Source: Plicaturopsis crispa FD-325 SS-3
Lineage: Eukaryota > Basidiomycota > Agaricomycetes > Amylocorticiales > Amylocorticiaceae
Direction of reading: 5' to 3'
Length of the DNA stretch: 64,000 nt
Assembly: GCA_000827205.1 (NCBI GenBank)
Contig: KN832554.1
Span: forward strand, 613,263 to 677,262
Shown here: piece after piece, positions 34,583 through 47,700 of the stretch
Position numbering within the stretch: the stretch's first letter is position 1
Layout of the letters: each line of letters begins with the position of its first letter
Notes under the pieces: generated by a model
Databases searched by the model: none
Told to the model about the DNA's origin: nothing
The model's input: only the letters and a program-made list of their open reading frames with translations
Made by a program: the position numbers and the translations under genes

Positions 34583-35009
34583 ATGGAGTGTTGCGCCTTT
34601 TTTGAGTGCTGTGCTATCTTCGCGGGATGTTTCGGTCTGTTTCACATTGCCATACTACAGATCAGCCCCTCTGAACGAATGTGCGTATAGGTATTTGTTC
34701 CAACGTCGGTACGTCTTCCCCCAAGCATCGCTTCGAGTGATGCGTATCTTGACGCGGCCTGTAACAACCGCAGCACTTACAGCTGGTGGTCCAACTCCAG
34801 GCTGCTTCCGCTGTTGCGGCGGCTGTGAATGCTGCCGTGACGATAGCGGGGATGAGCTAGACCAGCAGATGAGGGGGATGACCGACGCTGAGCTGGATGC
34901 CCACATTGCAGAGGGTAATTTGATGCGGGAACAGGGCGACGGCACCACTATTGTCCAGGGCGCCCAACCCGTGGAGACGAAGCAGATGAAACCTTGGTCA
35001 GAGTCCTAG
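34583..35009 (+). CDS. Small cysteine-rich protein, function unknown
   Basis: No named family was recognised. The ATG at 34583 opens MECCAFFECCAIFAGCFG, and a second block encodes CFRCCGGCECCRDDSGDELD, ending VETKQMKPWSES-stop (35007-35009). A phase-1 intron with donor gtctgt (about 34638) and acceptor tccag (about 34799) would join them into a protein of roughly 75-85 residues with paired Cys-Cys motifs and an acidic, hydrophilic C terminus. Such CC-rich heads followed by an acidic tail resemble small membrane-associated CYSTM-like fungal proteins, but this is only a resemblance. Alternatively a single exon from the ATG at 34741 would encode about 88 residues with only the second Cys block. 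The exact structure is uncertain. Upstream stress-type promoter motifs support a real gene. Confidence 0.5.
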
Positions 35010-35392
35010 ACAGCGTGCTGTTGCGTAGGCCCAAATCAATAGGTGTGCATTCCGGTGGGCGTCTCGTCGACTCTGGTCGCCTGGATGCCGAGTCACAGCA
35101 AAGTTGGGGGGTTAGCGCTAACTTGTAACACTCAGTAGTAAGCTGCATCTATGGAACCTGTTTAGAGGCGTATCGCTGATTTACGGAGCCCGATACGCAG
35201 TCCTTGTGTAATTTAGTAAAAGGACCACTGTAAGCTGTAGAGTACATATACTGCCGCCACCGACGCACGTGGTTCCGTAGATTGACACTAGTCGCCTGCT
35301 AGTCGCGTAAATGTCAAATCTTGACTGAGTCTTCATTGTTCAAGGCAATCTTGTTCTTATCCTTCATCTTCATTAATTCTGAACGTTTGAAC
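35010..35392. other. Spacer before the AKTIP/FTS gene
   Basis: About 380 bp; the FTS frame is open from about 35321 but its first ATG is at 35393. Nothing else recognised. Confidence 0.45.
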
Positions 35393-36462
35393 ATGCTCAG
35401 TGGCTTAGTAGCGTCGCCTACAATTGACCTTGGAGGCGGATCTAGGACGAAGAGTCGCTCGAATACCGTCGCACAAACTCGTCACGGTCGTTCACAGTCG
35501 ATTGCAGTCGATCCTGCCTCGACCAATCCGGTCCCCCGCACGGCAATATCTCTCGAGTACGCTTCGTTGCGGAATGCGGTAAGTACGCATGCCTCTGTAT
35601 CACCGACAGGCAGCTGAATGCTGCGCTCTGACAGGGCCATTGCCCTCTGGGAATGTATGTGACGCCGTCCGCGGAGAGCATCTTCATATGGGATGCCGTG
35701 TTCTTTGTGCACCAAGGTATAAAGCGGCCTCATGGTACTGCATAGTATAATGGCGGATGACAAGGATATTGCGACAGGATATTACACGGACTCGATCCTC
35801 AAATTCCGCCTCACCTTCCCAACTAACTATCCTGATCGTCCGCCCACCGTCCAATTTCGTACCGATGTATTTCACCCTCTGATCAATCAACAAACTGGAG
35901 TCTTCAATCTCGCACCTCGATTCCGTCCATGGAGGTACGTGCAGGGATCGAGGCACCCTTTGTCTGCGTGCAATAACGCGTGCTTGCAGGCCGAAAGAAC
36001 ACCATGTATTTGATGTACTACATTGGATCAAAGCCGCCTTCAAGAAACATGTATGCTCAGCGAACATGCCCATGAGGTCTTCACTGACGCAAAATCATAG
36101 GCTCTGGACGAGATAAAGGAATCTGACTGCTCGAATAAAGAGGCGTTCCGGTAAGTCTAAGTATCTCTCTAGCTCGATATTCAAATTCACATTCTACTAG
36201 ATTGTAGGTCTGCAATACTGGTATTGATGCCACACTAACTCACACGATTAGGTACCACGACACGACCGCGTCCTTCGCAGCCTTGGCCAACCAATCATCG
36301 ATGCTGTCTCAATCGGCATCGGCCCTCTTCGACAGAGATCATCCTTCCGTAGCAGGACGCAGCCAGGAAGGCATCCTATTCCGCCAGCTAAAGCCGGAAA
36401 CTATGAACGCCTTACGCACAAAGCTTGGTGTACGCGAGTGGGACGAGCAAGAGGTTGTTTAG
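35393..36462 (+). CDS. AKTIP/FTS-type ubiquitin E2 variant
   Basis: UBC-fold protein without catalytic cysteine, related to animal AKTIP (FTS), which joins Hook and FHIP proteins to link early endosomes to dynein. Begins MLSGLVASPTIDLGGGSRTK. The UBC fold is spread over several exons: LEYASLRNAGHCPLGMYVTP, SIFIWDAVFFVHQ, YYTDSILKFRLTFPTNYPDR, PTVQFRTDVFHPLINQQTGV, LAPRFRPWR, then EHHVFDVLHWIKAAFKK. FHPLIN-x-TG in place of the HPN...C active site is the AKTIP hallmark. The C terminus, LKPETMNALRTKLGVREWDE, ends at stop 36460-36462. About 270 residues. Hook/FTS complexes are known from filamentous fungi, so endosome transport along hyphae is the likely role. Confidence 0.88.
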
Positions 36463-36595
36463 ATAGGAGAATTACAGACGGAGTCGGATACATATACCCC
36501 CGCGCGTGCATACAATATATACTACAGATCTGTGTGTACAGTAATTATGTCCTCTACAAGTGATGTTCTACAGCTCTACAGTTCTACATCTATGA
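36463..36595. terminator. Convergent 3' ends of FTS and VIP1
   Basis: 133 bp between two convergent stop codons. A/T-rich with several tacag and tata tracts, fitting polyadenylation of both transcripts. Confidence 0.4.
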
Positions 36596-39500
36596 TCAGG
36601 CATCGCTCCCGCTGTCGTTCGCCACTGGCGCGGTCGGGGCATCTATGGTCTCGAATTCGGCCTCATCATCCTGCAAGGGCATGTAAATAGAGGTCGTATG
36701 CCTTCATGAGACTGAATACGGACCTCTGTGAGTCGGCCGAAATGCTTCGATAGCTTCTCTATCACCAAGCTATATGGAAGGTGCTGTGTCAATCTCCTGA
36801 AGATGTCAACGAACAAACTCGTTAGTGATATGCGGGGGCTAAGAAAAAATGTACGAACCTGCGCGGCTGAACGTTCAAAGAGTGGCGAGCGTCAAGGGTG
36901 GAGTCGAGGACGTTGGAGGAGTGTGCGCCTTCACTTATGGAAAGCTTAATTGAATACTCCTTGTCCGATTGGCCGCGCCCGTGATTCCGCTCGTACAGCT
37001 CGAACGTGATTTGGGACTGCAAGAGGAGGTAATAATTGCGTTGAGTACCGCTGGCGACAGAAAAGTGAATGACACGTACACAGTAGTCGAGCTCCGGTAT
37101 CCGTCTGTTGGCGATGGGTAGGCCAGACAAAAGAACGAGATTCACGAGCGTGTGAATGTGGCTCTCTTTCGTAAAGTACAGTGTGAGGGAGCTGGCGCCT
37201 TTATTCCGCGCTGCCTCGAGATCTTCGACAACCTTGCGCAGTAATGGTAACGAAGTGAGAATGCCGATCTCCTCCCTAGTCAATGTACCCGCGATTAGGC
37301 AATTTGGAGGTGGTGGAAAACGATGGGACGTACTTCTCGTCGGGATCGATTCCATATTCTTGAGGAGCGACGAGGTCGAAGAGCGCTTTCGCACGTCCGT
37401 ATAGTTCATGCAGTTTGCGATCTTGCGGTAGGCTGTGGTCCTTACGACCGCCCTCGTTAAAGATGGCGAAAAGGAACGTACGGTGATGGAGCGCGCAATA
37501 TTTGATAGTGTCATATAACTCAGAAACCTAAGGGACGTCAGCACGTACGTTCAAAGGCACTGCAATGATACGAAGGCTTACTCTTGACGGGTCGAACTTT
37601 TTCTGCTCGACATCACAAAAGTCTTCAAATAATTTCTCCCAGCGTTCTCGGAATAGCCACGGTTCATCGCCGCAACACCTATACGTGCAAGGGTCAAGGG
37701 ATTGTCCTAAAATTTGGGATACAAGATTGACTTACCATCTTTCTTGTATCTTTTCTACATCCATGTTTTCGAAATTATGGTTCATGATGACTCGGAACGA
37801 ACTTAATAGTTCGATTACTTCCTGCGAATAGATACGCATAAGGACGAACGCTCGTAAGCGAAAAGCAATGTACGCCAACCTTGACAACTTCGACGGGTTC
37901 CTTGTTCATGCTTTTCGGCCAAGTTAGCTCCGGCCGTTTCTCTGGCTCTCCGGGACGCAGCAGGATTTTGAGGCGTTTCTTAACGTCGTCCATTAAGTCT
38001 TTGGCCGCGTTGGAGTCGTCGAGTAGGTCTTTCCTGACGATGAGCTGATGTGGGGGTGCCTGAGGGGGGCTCTTGGTCGAGAATGAACTCCCGCCATCTA
38101 TCGAGGAGCGCGAGGAGCGAGAACTTGGCGTAGACGATGGCTTGGAGTAACCGTGTTGGGGGTCAAGGAGTGCCGCAGCAAATATTTCTGCTGATGCAAT
38201 AACGCGTCGTTCCGAGGACGTATAAATCTGAGAGACAGATTCCAATTAGCCAGCCTGCGACGATCTACAGAAAAAGTAAACTGACCTTCACGTTGTTGAG
38301 CACTTCCTTGTCTGAGGGTGGTATTTAGAGTCTTGTCATGATGGAGTAATTAGGCGAAATTGGCGCACTCATGATGGAGATATCCTTTTTGAAGGTTTCC
38401 CCCAAATCGCGGGATTGGTATCTTGCTGAATGCGTAAACTAGTTCGACGGAGTCAGCATGTCAGCGATGAGATCATACACGAAGTAGAGATCCACCTCGC
38501 CGCCCCATTTGAAAACCAGAGTCAACTTGGTCAATCTCCGGACCTGCCCAGCTTGTCGTTTGGAATATACTGGCTTCAGCTGAGCCTTCGTGCCCGGCAT
38601 ATCGATCTTGCTGATAAGAGCTGTATTCAGCTGTATCAGCTTGGCGAGGTCTTCACCGCTGGCGCCCAGCTCCTTCGACTCCTCCACAGCCGCAGCAATA
38701 TAACTCAATTGCTCCTTTTCGCGTAGGATGATCTCCTCCTTCTCGCCCTTCAGCAAGGCGACGAAGGGCTGGGTCCATGTCTCGCCAATCGGAAAGTTGA
38801 ATTTAAGCTTTTGTTTGGGCGTGCGGTCCGCATGTCGTAGAACCGTAACATTAGCCTTGAGCAGCCAAGTGGGTGCTTCCTGGGATGCCGTCTCGGCAAT
38901 GGGGAGCGGGCGGTCCGGCGAGGATGACAGTCGGACGCAGAGCTCTGCGAGGATCTCGGCAGCCTTGTCTGCCGGCGGAGTCAGAGACGATCCAGCATAT
39001 AGACAGAATGTATTTACCGTAATATGAATCGTTGCCCTTGACAAAACTCCATCCGTTAACATCGATAACTTGGCTACGCTTACCATTGTCACAGCGCAGC
39101 ATGTCGAATCCGCACACGCGCTGTCCAAAGCCCTCGCATATCTTCGAGGCCCAGTTCTTCTCCTCGTCGCTCAAGTGTGTTATGAATCTTACACGCTCGT
39201 CAGCATATCGTGGTAGACGCATGTGTGTAAATAAGCTTACCGTATCTCTTTCCCTTCAGTATTCCGTCGGACAACGCCGTCAACCACAGGTGATTTACGC
39301 GTTTCTGCGTGTGTGTAATCTTTACCAACAGTGTATACTTTGATATCCTCCGAATTGTCCACGTCGATGAACTCCTCGTAAATATAGGACCCGTCTGTCC
39401 TCGGCTGGTTGAGGGTCGCGTCTAGATCACTCGATTTATTACCAACCTGAAAATATGTGAGAACACCCTGAAGCGAAGGCTGAAGACGGACACACTTTTC

Positions 39501-40292
39501 TAAAAAGGCGTCTACCACCGCCACCACGGAAATAGATATACACGTTGTGGTCCTCGCCGCTGACCGGCTTTTCCACGAAGGGTTTCTCCAGGATTTGCCC
39601 ATCGATAATAATCGCGTCCCCATCATCACGAAGTGCCACTTCGGGAGTGACTTGAAATTTCCCCAGCTCTATACCGAGTGTCTCCTTCATGTGTGCTTTC
39701 AGCTCGTCGTCCACCTTGGGGCCACCATCACGCGACACCTCGAGGCGTTTGGGCGTTGGCACCTTGAGATGATCGAGGAGAGCCCCGACCAGTCGACGAT
39801 CCCACAAAAGGGATTGCGGGGCGAGATCATTGATGCAGAATGGCTTGCGCAGTTTGACATATTGGACTGCTTTGTCTAGAGGAAAATCGGTGGAAAAGAA
39901 AGAGATGAGGACGTGACACCGAGGCCAGTTTTCGACGTCTGATTTTCGAAAGCAATAATTAGATACTGTGTTCAGGGTATCGCCTCAAGGATGATGTAGT
40001 CACCTTCGTCGAGGATGACTTTGTCTCCGAAAACCTTGACCTCAATGGCCCCGCGGGATCTTTCGACCAGCCTGGTCAAGATTTCCCTCATGGCCTTGGA
40101 ACGGGCCTTGATATCCATGGCACATATCCCTAATATAACGGGGGGCTTGGCCTGCTCCAGCGTGGAGGCCAGATCTGGATGGGATCCCGTCGACGATGGC
40201 GAGGACGATCTAGTAAAGCTAGAGCGTCCGGGAGGCGTGCGTTCTGGCGAGTTGAAGAAATTCGATATCCTGGACTGTCTATCCCAGTTCAT
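36596..40292 (-). CDS. VIP1: VIP1/PPIP5K inositol hexakisphosphate and pyrophosphate kinase
   Basis: Bifunctional enzyme making 1-diphosphoinositol phosphates (1-IP7, IP8), with a C-terminal histidine-acid-phosphatase-like domain that can remove them. Starts [20 protein letters not shown] (40292). The kinase half starts with [19 protein letters not shown] and continues [20 protein letters not shown] (39750-39810), [20 protein letters not shown] (39320-39380), [17 protein letters not shown] and [17 protein letters not shown] (39030-39130), the ATP-grasp core of the family. The phosphatase half has [17 protein letters not shown] (38800-38850, RHxxRxP), [25 protein letters not shown] (38180-38235) and the late [11 protein letters not shown]. 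An acidic tail ends NDSGSDA-stop (36596-36598). About 950-1,000 residues, many short introns. In fungi the enzyme tunes phosphate sensing and microtubule dynamics (S. pombe Asp1). Confidence 0.95.
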
Positions 40293-40593
40293 AGTGGCAA
40301 AGTCCGACCTGCAACGGTGGTCGTGTGCAGCAAAAGTCTAGCAGATGAACGTCAAGTAAATAAATAACGGACGGCGGCTGCGCCAGACGGGCAGGATGGA
40401 AATGCCTGTTCAGGGGGCCACGTGGGCGTTAATTTCCGCATAAGGAGTGCTCCGGCCCCTGTTGCGCCATTTTTGCGCAGACCACTCGTCTGGTTACCAG
40501 CCGGTGAGGCATTTCTTGGATGACGGGCTGCCTTTTATTTAATAATGGACCGAAGTTACGACGAGATTTCTCATTCTGCCTCCACCATACAGC
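40293..40593. promoter_or_regulatory. Divergent promoter: VIP1 (-) and copper ATPase (+)
   Basis: 301 bp between divergent start codons. Holds a palindromic CCACGTGG (40418-40425), a bHLH/E-box core of the Cbf1/Pho4 type, about 170 bp from the ATPase ATG and 125 bp from the VIP1 ATG. The core is seen directly; the binding protein is inferred. Confidence 0.6.
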
Positions 40594-43500
40594 ATGTCTG
40601 GCCCGTCAAATATGCGTCCCAAGATGCCCGGGACTCGTACAACCCATTATTTGCACCCCCTAATGGAAAATCACATCGCACACGACGTCGTCTCGCAGGT
40701 TTACGTCTCTAATTTGCACTGTAGCAGGTGCGTACAGTCTACATAGTCCTTTGGACATATATCCTAACGCCCCATCAAGTTGTGTGACAACTATACAGGA
40801 AGCCTTGGCCGCTTTGCTGCCTCCGCCGTTGTCGGTACAAGTCTCCATTGTATCCCAGACAGTCACCGTGACACACTCCGCTGAGCTGTCTCTGCGATCT
40901 ATCCGTGCTGCTATCGAGAATGCCGGCTTTGACGTTCCAGAAATACCCTCTGCCGTCGCCGGTGCTAGTACTACCGACATTCAAAGCACACTTTCTGGCG
41001 TCACGTCCTTTCTCACAGGCAAACGGCGTAAACATCTTCAGCAGTGCGAACTCTGCCAAAAGGACGATGCCCACTCGCACAGTGACACAGAACGCGATCC
41101 AGACCGCCCTAACACTGTCGTAGAAGAATCGACGCGCAGCTCACATCATGCCAGCACCACCCATGTAGACACCGCAGGGACGTCCCCCGCTCTCAAAGTG
41201 GCTCCCGAAATCTCTTCCGACGTAGGCCCATTCCGGTTGACACTATCCGTTGGGGGCATGTCATGTTCCTCGTGTGTCGCTACCATCACCCGAATGGTCT
41301 CCGAAATCCCCGGTGTATCAGACGTGTCTGTGAGCCTGCTGTCGAAATCGGCGGTCGTTATCATCGACACTCGAGATTTGGTGGACTCTGTAACGGAAAC
41401 AGTGGATGACTGCGGCTTCGAAGTCGAAGTCATGGGTGTTGAACCCGTGGCGCGCGACGAGCCAGTGGATGCGGCCGGTCCTCGTGAAGTCTCGCTACAC
41501 ATTCGGGGGATGTTCTGCCAGTACGTTTCCGTCATGGTATGCATGGCATCATGCACTAATCATTCCTATGTAGACATTGCCCGGAGAAGGTCATGAAAGC
41601 CCTCGCGTCGTTCGGAGACGAGGTCTCGGTTGTGAAACCTATAACAAGCTACACGGATCCAATTATCAAAATCTCGTACCAGCCCTCGCCTCCCGAATTT
41701 ACCATCCGCGCTATAATGAGCGAGATTGCTTCTGCAAAGTCTCCCCCGTTTGAGGTATCCATATACCAGCCCCCATCCCTCGAAGACCGCGCCCGCACTA
41801 TGCAGGCACGGGAGCAGCGCGACCTGCTCTACCGCCTTGTATTTTCCGTCGTCGTCGCCATCCCCACTTTTATTATAGGCATCGTCTACATGAGCCTAAT
41901 CAAGGACGGGAACTCTACGAAAATGTTTCTCATGGAGCCGATGTGGGCAGGCAACGCTTCGCGCACGGAATGGGCCCTTTTCTTCCTCGCCACAGTCGTC
42001 ATGTTCTATAGCGCGGGCACGTTCCATCGAAGGAGTCTCAAGGAGATATACTCGCTATGGCGGCCAGGCAGTACGACACCAATCATCCGGCGCTTCATTC
42101 GCTTTGGCAGTATGAACCTATTGGTATCGACTGGCGTCTCTGTGGCCTACTTCTCGTCTATAGCGCTGCTGGGCCTCGCGGCCGCTCAACCACCCTCGCC
42201 TACTGGTGAAGGCGACCGGACAACATATTTTGATTCCGTTGTCTTTCTAACGATGTTCCTATTGGCTGGTAATTGATCAACATGGTTTTGGTACACAACC
42301 ACATTGCTGACATATGGCACAGGTCGCTTTCTTGAAGCGTACAGCAAGGCACGGACAGCGGACGCAGTGACAGCCCTCGGTTCCCTAAGACCGCGTGAGG
42401 CACTCGTGATAGCACCCTCGACGACCCCCGACATGCCTGTTTCTATCTCGGACACGTCGGACGAGAAGGATCTCGAGAAAGGTGATGCCAGCTCAGACAG
42501 CGGTCATCTAGTGGTCAAAGCTGGCCTTCGCGTGCAGAGCGTCGACACTAGCCTTCTGGAGGTTGGCGATATCGTCCGAGTCCAAAGTGGTGCTACACCG
42601 CCGGCCGATGGGACCATAGTCTTTGGTGATAACGGTGCTTTCGACGAAAGCTCGCTGACCGGAGAGTCGCGTCTGATCAAGAAGAGCGTCGGTGACAAGG
42701 TCTTCCTCGGCACGATCAATAAGGCTAAGATGGTCGACATCCGAGTGGATGCCATTGGTGGCGGCACTATGTGAGTACCTGTCCTTGTATAGCACTTGGA
42801 ACGCGCTGAAGCTAGGTATATAAGGCTGGACCACATTGTCAAAATTGTTCGCGAAGGGCAGACTCGGCGCGCACCGATCGAGAGATTGGCCGACCTGCTA
42901 ACCGGTTATTTTGTTCCTGTCGTCACTCTTCTGGCCATCATAACTTGGGTGGTATGGCTTGCTCTTGGTCTTAGTGGCTCTCTCCCGGAGAGTTATCTCG
43001 ACATCAGCCTGGGCGGTTGGAGTAAGCATTTTGGGATCGTGGACTGTGTCGTCAATACTAATTCACGATACTCTATACAGCTGTATGGTCTCTCGAGTTC
43101 GCCATCGCAGTCTTCGTAGTAGCCTGCCCGTGCGGCATCGGTCTCGCTGCTCCTACGGCCCTGCTTGTTGGTTCTGGTCTTGCCGCCAAATTCGGCATCC
43201 TCGCCCGGGGTGGTGGAGAAGCCTTCCAGGAGATGGCCCAGCTCGACGTCGTTGTTTTCGATAAGACTGGGACTCTCACGGAAGGCGGAGAGCCGCGGGT
43301 ATCTGATGTGACGGTTTGTGATGAATCTGGACCCTGGAAGCGCGAGTTCATCCTCGGCGTTGCTGCGGAGATAGAGTCCGCAACATCGCATCCTCTCGCC
43401 ATCGCCATTCGTCACTACTGTGCAACTGAAGGCGCCGCATCCGTGGGGGGATCTGCCTTCGAAGAGACGGCCGGACGAGGGTTGAAGGCCGACTTCGAGT

Positions 43501-44606
43501 CTCACCATTGCACTGCCATCATTGGGAACGAGATATGGATGCATGAGCATGCCGCTAGTCTCGACGATGCTATCATCCGGAAGCTGGAGCAGTGGAAATT
43601 GGAAGCTAAGAGTGTCGTTCTGTTGGCTTTGCGGGATGACTCTGCCACGGAAGTCGATTGCACATTCCGTGTCGCAGCAATATTTGCTGTCTCTGACCCC
43701 TTGAGGCCGGAGGCACGGACTGTGGTCTCACGTTTACAGGGGATGGGCATCGGTACGTGGATGATATCCGGCGACAACGAGACCACGGCAAAAGCTGTCG
43801 CACAAAGGGTCGGCATTCCCGCAACGAATGTGATTGCGGGCGTCCTTCCTCACGAAAAGGTACGTTTAATCATCGCACAAAGTTCATTGCACCGTATTCA
43901 CCTATTCTAGGCGGAGAAGATACGCTGGTTGCAGGAAATGGGCAGCAAGCGGCAACGCTCCAAACTGATGGCTACATTCAGCAAACGACGCCTGAACGAA
44001 CGGTGCATAGTAGCAATGGTTGGCGATGGTATCAATGATGCACCGGTGCGCGGAACTCATCTTTTACCCACTGCCGTCCTGACTGACCCTGGTCGTGTCA
44101 CAGGCAATCACTTCCGCAGATGTCGGCATTGCAATTGGCTCTGGAAGTGAGCACTGTCAGCTAGAGACTAGCCACAAACCGTTAACTAACGTTCTTGCCC
44201 AGGTGATGTCGCGATATCGAGCGCCTCTTTCATCCTCGTGTCGTCGAATCTCCGCAGCCTGCTGACCCTGAGTGACCTATCCCGCACGGTGTTCAACCGC
44301 GTCAAATTCAATTTTGTGAGTCCCATCTGACATGAACTGCATTCTTTGTGCTAAGCGCTCACGGTACTCGGACCGATCAGTTATGGGCGACGGTATACAA
44401 TTTACTAGCCCTTCCTGTTGCGGCTGGGGTCATATATCCCGCGGGGCACGCCCGTCTCGCGCCTGTCTGGGCATCTCTTGCTATGGCGTTATCGTGAGTC
44501 TGTTTTGAAGCATGTCCCAGTAAATCAACTGACTGCTGTTTGTAGCTCCGTTTCCGTCGTCTGTTCCTCCCTCTTGCTCAAACTCTATAGAGAACCCAAA
44601 CTTTAA
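40594..44606 (+). CDS. CCC2: CCC2/ATP7-type Cu(I)-transporting P1B ATPase
   Basis: Golgi copper pump that loads multicopper oxidases (Fet3, laccases). Starts MSGPSNMRPKMPGTRTTHYL. Three heavy-metal domains: VSNLHCSSCVTTIQEAL (CxxC formed across intron 1, about 40728-40779), GGMSCSSCVATITRMV (41255-41300) and RGMFCQHCPEKVMKAL (CxxC also across an intron, about 41510-41600). Membrane helices begin LVFSVVVAIPTFIIGIVYMS. The actuator loop has FDESSLTGESRLIKK (42640-42680); SLTGES is the TGES motif. The ion path motif is VACPCGIGLAAPTALLVGSG (43110-43170), followed by phosphorylation site FDKTGTLTEGG (43258), SATSHPLAIAI (43378), and MVGDGINDAPALTAADVGIA (44018-44140). Ends LYREPKL-stop (44604-44606). 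About 1,180 residues with standard introns. Confidence 0.96.
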
Positions 44607-44786
44607 CACTGGGCCGCCGGTATCTAGTCATCCACTCTGTAGCAATACCATCCACATGTAGCTATACCACCTCAAACTTCGAGCTTCCCATTTCAAGATG
44701 GAACGGATAAAATAACATCGCTGCTAACCATACACATACATGTGGAGTGTTACACTGCGCAACAGGAAATATACATGTACAACGAA
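44607..44786. terminator. Convergent 3' ends of CCC2 and GCP3
   Basis: 180 bp between convergent stop codons; no exon seen. Confidence 0.4.
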
Positions 44787-47700
44787 TTAGGATGGTTTCT
44801 GAGGCTGCAGCTCTTTCTCCTTCTTCGCCTTGTAGAAGTCCGAGAACGACAGTCTGATGCCCAGGAATCTGCAGTCCAGGTCCGGATGGGTTTGCAAGCC
44901 CTGCACAATGGACTGTGCGCCCTCTGAGAAGGTCGCGCCGTAATCTCGCACACGACTTAGGATGCGGGGGAGCGCTTCTGGGTCGCGGTGCCGTTCTGTG
45001 TCTGGCTCCGGGCCGGTATACACTCCCTGCATGCTCAGCATCAGTCTGTTGCCACGGTTGTCCAAAGCTGAAACACACTTACCCGCTGCATATCTAGCTC
45101 GCGATCTCGCCGAGCAGACTCGGATAAGCAATAATTGTAGAAGTCGTCCTATGTGCTATTAGAAAAATGGGGAGGCCAGAGAAAAGGAAATCAAACGCAC
45201 TGTGGCCTCTCGGAATTGCAAAATCGTCGCAAATATGTCTCGCACTTGTAGGAGAAGGCTTTCCTGCGAGGGAAGTCCGTCAGTCGTGTGACTCAAGATC
45301 CAGCTCCACAGGGACATACCTCTTTGCCCGTCTTGGGACTGAGGAACAGCATTTTCTTGACCATCCTGTCCAGATACGACCTATGTGCGTCAATCATGGC
45401 ATCTAAATCGCCCTCCTTCTTGTTCAAGAAATCGATCAGGATCTTCCAGGAACACTCGATGACCTCCAGTTGCGAGTATGCTTGCATCTGGCGAATGAAG
45501 TGAATCATCTCGGCCATGGTGATGCGGATGTGGTGCCATTCCGGCTCGAGCGCTAGTAATCCGAGGGATTAGAATATTACAGCGGGCCCGCCGGGGAGCT
45601 TACTTACCAGGCACCCTGAGGAAGGTTCTCGAGCCGCCAGCAGTCCGCATCCACCCCGCGCTCAGGGCGCGCTCGATGCGCTTCATCTTCCACAGATGGT
45701 TGAAGAGCTTGAGGTATTTGATCATCGACTCCGGGTCGAGCACGGTGTCTATCGGCGGGTCGACCTTGTATTCCAGCGTGAATACATCCCAGCCGATCTC
45801 GCCGTGGGAGTATTCGAGCATGCGCGCGTCGAGTCGCCGCAGGACGTCTTGCGGGTCGTTTTGCGCGTTCGAGGACCGTATAGCGGTCTCGAGAGTGGCC
45901 GTCAAGTTATGCCGATACAGTGCGTTAGCGGGCCGTGCCAGGCTCGGGCTGGAAAGATCAGCACAATGAGCACGCTTGAGATGGGCAATCTGCTTACCCC
46001 AGAGCCTCCATCAGCTGGTCTGCAAAGTCACCGTGCCCGAGCATGAGATAATGCTTCAGCGCCCGCAGGTGGTCTAGGAGCTTGAATTTCTCAATGAACA
46101 CTTCAAACAGGCGGTGGCTGGCGGTCTGGTATGCGGCGTCTATGGACCGCTCCAGACCTGCGATGTCGCTGTACTTGAGCGCTGAGGGGACCTGTCAGCA
46201 CAACACATCGGTGCGACGCGGTGAATGATACGACGCACTTCCGCCGGTGTCGCTCATTTTCTCACGCGTGGCGACCCAGTCGCTGTCATGGCAGCTATAC
46301 CGGATAAAATTCAAACTTTTTCCAGTGGAGAAGATCTAGCCGTCACCGGTCAGTGCGGGCTATTCGACGCTCCACCCACCTCGAACACGCACCTTGCGTC
46401 CGAACGCCTCCCCGACGAACATGGGGAGCATGTCTTTCTGGAACTGGTACTTCGCCTCCCAGAGCCGCAGCCCATCCTCGGGCTGCGTGCCGGAGACGTC
46501 CTCGTTGTCAGGCCCAAGACCCGCGAACCCGCCGTCGCTGGACATGTGGCCCATGCCGGACGGGTGCATGTACTGCATGTGCGCGAGCCCCGGGTCCACA
46601 GCGACGAAGAACTCCGCGAACGGGTCGTAAAGCTCGCCGGAGAACAGCCACTTGTGCAGCGTCGCGAAGAACGGTTTCGAGACCTAGTAGACTAAGCGGG
46701 GGAGACGCGGAGAGGCAGAGAGGGGGTGCGCACACACCTCTTCGAGGAGCTCGTCCGTGAACTTGCGCACGAAGGGGTCGCCGGTGTCGGTGTAGCCGTG
46801 TATGAGGTTCACGAGGGCGCCGCCCTGCGCATCTGTGCAGCGCGCGCACTGAGCAAGGGGGTGCGGAATATGGGGACAAGACGGGGTACGCTACCTCGCG
46901 CGCCCTCGACGCAGACGCTCATCATGCGCATGCGCAGGCGCCACTCGTTGATCCAGACGTCCAGCCGCCGCAGCGTCAGGCCGGTCTCTTCCTCGCGCTC
47001 GACCGACAGCGACATCTGCGACTCCAGCACGGCGATGAGGCGGTAGTACTCGGTGAGCTGCGTCTGGAGGTGATGGCACAGGCTTTGCTCGATCATGCCG
47101 ACACCCTGGCGCCCCTCGCGCGCACGCACGAAAGTGTCGACGCGCGTATACAGATGGCCGACCTCCGAGAGGCGGTGTATGAGGGCCTTTGTCGGGGTGG
47201 CTATGACATGTTTCTACACCACGCGCGTCAATAGACAACGAAACAGTACAGAGTGCGGAGGCATACAGGATCGTCCACAAATATCAGTTTTCTGAGAGGG
47301 TCAGGGTCGTCGGTTCCTGAGAATCGAACATGTTTCCCTGAAATTCCCTGCAAAAGGTACAGCGTATCCCGCAGAAGGAGCTGCTCTGGAAGACGCTGGC
47401 GACCTAGATAGGGATAAGTTTGAGTGTATATGATAGATACCAAGGTCACCATTTCGCGCGCGGTATTCTCGCAGTTTTGCAGCTTGGGATTTTCCTTTGG
47501 GTAGCAAAGGATCGGCGGCGACCGGTTGAACAGTGTCTGGTCGTGTTCGTGTGGGTGGGGGAGGAGCTAGGGACGGCAAGAAGGCAGGGGGCACAGAAGA
47601 GGGATGATCGGACGACGCGAGAGCGTGTAGAAACGAGATGGACGCGTGTTTTCTCGATAGAACGGGCTGTGAGACGTGTAGTGAGACGCGTTATTGCAAA

